Shown in pieces: positions 60,879 to 64,000 of a DNA stretch of 64,000 nt. The notes below the pieces were generated by a model. That model worked only from the letters and a program-made list of their open reading frames with translations, made no database searches and was not told the origin of the DNA. The translations under genes and the position numbers were made by a program. The stretch covers positions 248,001 through 312,000 of the forward strand of contig CAWEYW010000007.1 of NCBI GenBank assembly GCA_963813415.1. Reading direction: 5' to 3'. This DNA comes from CAIWHR01 sp963813415. Lineage in GTDB: Bacteria > Pseudomonadota > Gammaproteobacteria > Burkholderiales > Casimicrobiaceae. Every line of letters starts with the position of its first letter. Within the stretch, counting starts at the first letter, position 1.

Positions 60879-61337
60879 TCAGGCGCCGCGGCGCGGCGCT
60901 GCGAGCGCCGGCGCGGCGGGCGCAGCGTACGGATCGGCAATGCCGAGGCGCGCGAGGATGCGCGTCTCGCGCGCCTCCATGCGGTGCGCTTCGGGATCGT
61001 GCTCGTGGTCGTAGCCCTGCAGATGCAGCATGCCGTGGACGACGAGGTGGGCGCAGTGATCGGTCAAGGACTTGCCCTGGAGGCGCGCTTCGCGCCGGAG
61101 CACCGGGACGCAGAGCACGACGTCGCCGGAGAGGGGGGGCGCATCATCGTACACGAAGGTAAGTACGTTGGTCGCCGAGGGTTTTGCGCGATACGCGCGG
61201 TTGAGCCGCCGCCCTTCCGCCTCGCCGACGAAGCGTACGGTGACGTCGAGGTCCCGCTCCACCGCTGCGCGCGCCCAGCGGCGCACCATGCCTGCAGACG
61301 GCAACGCCGCCGCGCTGACGCCATATTGGACGCGCAG
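60879..61337 (-). CDS. ybeY: endoribonuclease YbeY
   Basis: About 152 residues. The zinc site HLVVHGMLHLQGYDHE (HxxxHxxxxxH) and the C-terminal METxIL-like motif (MEARETRILARLGI) are clear, as is NVLTFVYDD. It processes 16S rRNA 3' ends. The start is a problem: between the phoH stop and the first conserved residues (VLRVQYGVS) no ATG, GTG or TTG exists in frame. CTG at 61337 is the nearest near-cognate codon; any standard start would lie well inside phoH (e.g. GTG 61583) and give a protein much too long. Confidence 0.88.
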   Translation of the reverse strand: MRVQYGVSAAALPSAGMVRRWARAAVERDLDVTVRFVGEAEGRRLNRAYRAKPSATNVLTFVYDDAPPLSGDVVLCVPVLRREARLQGKSLTDHCAHLVVHGMLHLQGYDHEHDPEAHRMEARETRILARLGIADPYAAPAAPALAAPRRGA

Positions 61338-61380
61338 GACGAGGCGCGGTGCCGGCGTCCGCCCGCCCGCCGTGCCGGCG

Positions 61381-62388
61381 CTAGCGGTCCGCGGTCCCCG
61401 CGTTCTTCTGGGCTTCGGTGTCGCGTTCGTAGGCGTTGATGATCTTCTGGACGAGAGGGTGCCGGACCACGTCGGCGCTCGTGAACCGCGTGAACGCGAT
61501 CCCTCGCACGCCGGCCAGGATCCGGTCGGCTTCGATGAGGCCGCTCTTCTGGCCGCGCGCAAGGTCGATCTGGGTGACGTCACCGGTGATCACGGCCTTG
61601 GTGCCGAAACCGATGCGGGTGAGGAACATCTTCATCTGCTCGGGCGTGGTGTTCTGCGCCTCGTCGAGGATGATGAACGAATGGTTGAGCGTGCGGCCGC
61701 GCATGTAGGCGAGCGGCGCGATCTCGATGGTGCCGCGCTCGAAGAGCTTGCCGGTCTTGTCGAAGCCCATCAGGTCGTACAGCGCATCGTAGAGCGGCCG
61801 CAGGTACGGATCCACCTTTTGCGCGAGATCGCCCGGGAGGAAGCCGAGCCGCTCGCCGGCTTCGACGGCGGGCCGCACCAGCACGAGCCGCTTCACGGCG
61901 TCGCGCTCCAGCGCGTCGACCGCGCACGCGACGGCCAGGTAAGTCTTGCCGGTACCCGCCGGCCCGATGCCGAACGTGATGTCGTGTTCCTGGATGTGGC
62001 GCAGGTACACGTTCTGGTTGGGCGTGCGGCCGTGAAGGTCTGCCCGCCGCGTGCGCAGCATGGGCGTGCCTTCGTCGTCGGTCGCGGGCGCCGCCGAGGC
62101 CGCGGCGGCCTGTGCCTGCGTGGTCAGCTCGATCACGCCGAGCTGGATGTCATCGACCGACAGCGGCTTCTCGGCCATGGCGTAGAAACGCCGGAGCGCG
62201 TCGGCGGCGAGCGCCGCCTGCCCCTGCGTGCCGGTCAGCACGAAGGCACCGCCACGATGCGCGATGGTGACGTCGAGCGCCGCCTCGATCTGGCGGAGGT
62301 TCGCCTCGAGCGGCCCGCACAGATTGGCGAGCGCGCGATTATCCAGGGGGTCGAACGAGAGCTCGACCTGTTCGCGGGGAGCAGCCAT
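61381..62388 (-). CDS. ybeZ: PhoH-like ATPase (YbeZ)
   Basis: 335 residues. Walker A GPAGTGKTYLA, Walker B FIILDEAQN, and the PhoH segment RGRTLNHSFIILDEAQ, TRIGFGTKAVITGDVTQIDL. N-terminal KH-like region. Forms with YbeY a module for RNA metabolism; the gene order phoH-ybeY-corC-lnt is standard in proteobacteria. Start ATG 62388. Confidence 0.94.
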   Translation of the reverse strand: MAAPREQVELSFDPLDNRALANLCGPLEANLRQIEAALDVTIAHRGGAFVLTGTQGQAALAADALRRFYAMAEKPLSVDDIQLGVIELTTQAQAAAASAAPATDDEGTPMLRTRRADLHGRTPNQNVYLRHIQEHDITFGIGPAGTGKTYLAVACAVDALERDAVKRLVLVRPAVEAGERLGFLPGDLAQKVDPYLRPLYDALYDLMGFDKTGKLFERGTIEIAPLAYMRGRTLNHSFIILDEAQNTTPEQMKMFLTRIGFGTKAVITGDVTQIDLARGQKSGLIEADRILAGVRGIAFTRFTSADVVRHPLVQKIINAYERDTEAQKNAGTADR

Positions 62389-62464
62389 GGATGCCGATTA
62401 TGGCATCCGGGCGCCTGTTCGGTTCAGCCCGGGCGCGGCGTACGGTGCCGCGCCCGTTCCCGGC

Positions 62465-64000
62465 CTATACCCCGGGCCGCACGATGGGTGCGCGAATCGC
62501 CTCGTCCAGCGTGGCGTAGCACTCGGCCAGGTGCGCGCGCGCTTCCTTGGACAGCCAGGGCTTGTTCTGCGCAGCGAGGATCTCGCCGCGCAGGTCGCGC
62601 GCCTCTTCACGCAGCAGGGCACGCGCATCGGCCGGCCCCGCGGCTGCCGGGCGGACCAGCGCCATGGCGATGCGGTTGACGTGCTCGCGCTGCAGGTTGC
62701 GGCGGAACAGGTTGATGTCGCGGCGGGTCTTGAGCTCGCTCCAGATGGCGTTGTGCAATGCGTCATACAGCTCGGAGAGGCGAAGACTCTGCTCGGGGTT
62801 GGCGACCTTCGATTCGGAATCGAGAAGGCGTGTCGCCACCGCGGGATCCATGAGCTGGCCGAGCGCGCCCGATTGCAGCGCAAGGACCCGGTTGGTGAGG
62901 CTGAAGTCCGGATTCGTTGGCCACGACGCCATGAGATAGTCGACGCCCATGCGCTGCATGAACTCGGGCTGGAAGCGGAAGCTGTCGGCCGAGAAAATGT
63001 TGTCCGTGAGGAGCTTCAACGCAGCGCGCTGCTTGTCCGGTGTAACGGGGGTCAGCGGATTGCGCCCGGTGCCCGCGTAGTCGCGCACGTACGACACCCC
63101 CGATACGTACTTCGACGCGACCTGCGCGGCGCGCAATGTCTGGCGCAAGCCGGAGTCGAAGCTGCGCCGCAGCACGTCGTAGGGCTGTCCCGCCGACAGG
63201 TGCTTGTTCTGCAGTCGCGCCCAGAGCTCGTCGGTGAGCTTGAAGCGGCGGTCGAGATACGCCAGGGAATCGCTGCCGAAATCGAACTGGCTGGCGTCCG
63301 GATCGACCCCCGACGAGGACTCCTCATCCGACGAGAACGCGAGATCCGGCTCGGTCGAGCCGCGGGCGGCGATCTTGGCGAGCTCTGCCTTCTCCGTGGC
63401 GGGATCGAGCGGCTTGTACGCGTACTCGATGGCCCAGTAGTCGTAGGGACCGAGCGTGGACTGGTGGAATTCGCCTTGCGGCTCGCCCTTGAGCGCGAGG
63501 TTGACCGGCGCGTAGTCCATCACCGATCCGGCGAGACCGTGCTTGGAGGTGAATTCGCGGTCGGACAGTTTTTCCAGCGGATAGGCCGTCGAGCCGCGGA
63601 AGTTGTGCCGCAGTCCGAGCGCGTGGCCGACCTCGTGCATCACCACGTCCTTGAGGGCGCCCATCACGAACGCCTCGACCTCGGGACCGTCCGCCTCGAT
63701 GTCGCCGCGCTCGAGCAGCAGGTCGAGGCCGAACTGCGTCTCGTCGAGCGCCGCGGCGGCGTAATCGCAGGAGCGGTCGTTGCGGGCGCGACGATCCTTG
63801 GCGGCCATGGCCGCCTGCGCTGCCGGCCATGCTGCCGTGCCGAGCTCCTCGCGCAGGAAACGGCGGTCGCCGCGCGCCCAGTTTTCCGGGATCGCCACGT
63901 CGGCGTCGAGGATCTCGCCAGTGCGCGGGTCGACGTCGCTCGGGCCAATCGCGAAGCCGACGTCCGTGCCCGAGAACCACCGCACGGTCGCGTGCCGGGC
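62465..64000 (-). CDS. zinc-dependent metalloprotease (DUF4953/DUF5117 type), N-terminus outside window
   Basis: At least 506 residues visible, with the frame still open at the window edge, so the N-terminal part is missing. The zinc motif is HEVGHALGLRHNFRGS (HExxHxxGxxH, metzincin-like), followed by a Met-turn candidate SVMDYAPVNL. FAIGPSDVDPRTGEILDADV and WFSGTDVG precede it. Such proteins are usually exported and about 800-900 residues long. C-terminal part is helical. Substrate not known. Confidence 0.85.
   Translation of the reverse strand, partial: ARHATVRWFSGTDVGFAIGPSDVDPRTGEILDADVAIPENWARGDRRFLREELGTAAWPAAQAAMAAKDRRARNDRSCDYAAAALDETQFGLDLLLERGDIEADGPEVEAFVMGALKDVVMHEVGHALGLRHNFRGSTAYPLEKLSDREFTSKHGLAGSVMDYAPVNLALKGEPQGEFHQSTLGPYDYWAIEYAYKPLDPATEKAELAKIAARGSTEPDLAFSSDEESSSGVDPDASQFDFGSDSLAYLDRRFKLTDELWARLQNKHLSAGQPYDVLRRSFDSGLRQTLRAAQVASKYVSGVSYVRDYAGTGRNPLTPVTPDKQRAALKLLTDNIFSADSFRFQPEFMQRMGVDYLMASWPTNPDFSLTNRVLALQSGALGQLMDPAVATRLLDSESKVANPEQSLRLSELYDALHNAIWSELKTRRDINLFRRNLQREHVNRIAMALVRPAAAGPADARALLREEARDLRGEILAAQNKPWLSKEARAHLAECYATLDEAIRAPIVRPGV

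Overview
The window reads as a high-GC betaproteobacterial chromosome segment. The clearest signs are the block phoH-ybeY-corC-lnt-glyQ-glyS-gmhB-plsC, the lptM-lysA/cyaY pair, the rnhA/methyltransferase/gloB/mltD group, and several polyhydroxyalkanoate-granule proteins (phasins, a PHA-system protein). Genus cannot be told from the sequence alone.

Layout. (1) 0.1-2.0 kb: a Kup potassium transporter. (2) 2.0-2.7 kb: decayed DNA with a frameshifted ABC-ATPase relic. (3) 2.7-14.3 kb: a respiratory block. Nine tightly packed minus-strand genes encode a heme-copper oxidase pair with a CuA subunit (coxB/coxA-like, the subunit I lacking the usual active-site tyrosine), a 51-residue membrane peptide, heme O synthase, a SCO copper chaperone, a cytochrome b-ferredoxin-MvhD fusion, an anchored protein of unknown function, a second divergent heme-copper subunit I, and a cytochrome b-[2Fe-2S]-flavin reductase fusion. 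Divergent plus-strand genes encode a CtaA-like protein and a Crp/Fnr regulator that resembles NO-responsive Dnr. (4) 14.3-14.9 kb: relic DNA beside a tRNA(CAU) gene. Two similar decayed segments (2.23 and 14.71 kb) bracket the respiratory block, so it may be an old insertion at the tRNA.

(5) 15-20 kb: TauE/SafE permease, MerR/B12-like regulator, a frameshifted lipase, then a two-domain fatty acyl-CoA reductase of the Marinobacter alcohol-forming type. (6) 20-29.3 kb: storage-lipid region with two phasins, acyl-CoA-binding protein, wax ester synthase/DGAT, TetR regulator, patatin lipase, Tat-exported GMC oxidoreductase pair, FFLEELY-type protein and PHA-system protein. Three intergenic regions carry the same 18-bp TTAG-N10-CTAA palindrome, each time 10-11 nt upstream of a -10 box, which suggests a shared regulon. 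(7) 29.4-43.8 kb: a complete fatty-acid uptake and beta-oxidation locus: PsrA-like TetR, FadE, two thiolases, two oppositely arranged multifunctional FadB/FadJ proteins, FadD, thioesterase and FadL.

(8) 43.9-64 kb: mostly housekeeping: CHI-like protein, DUF6352 and DUF6265 proteins, TPR protein, rnhA, methyltransferase, gloB, mltD, a histone-H1-like protein built of 33-bp repeats, lysA, lptM, cyaY, a YgjP-type peptidase, plsC, gmhB, glyS, glyQ, lnt, corC, ybeY, phoH, and the C-terminal part of a zinc metalloprotease running off the window.

Together the lipid genes describe a cell that imports and degrades fatty acids and can divert acyl-CoA to fatty alcohols and wax esters. The respiratory block is the best candidate for an undescribed system: an NAD(P)H- or ferredoxin-linked cytochrome b assembly coupled to an NO-reductase-like or otherwise atypical heme-copper enzyme.
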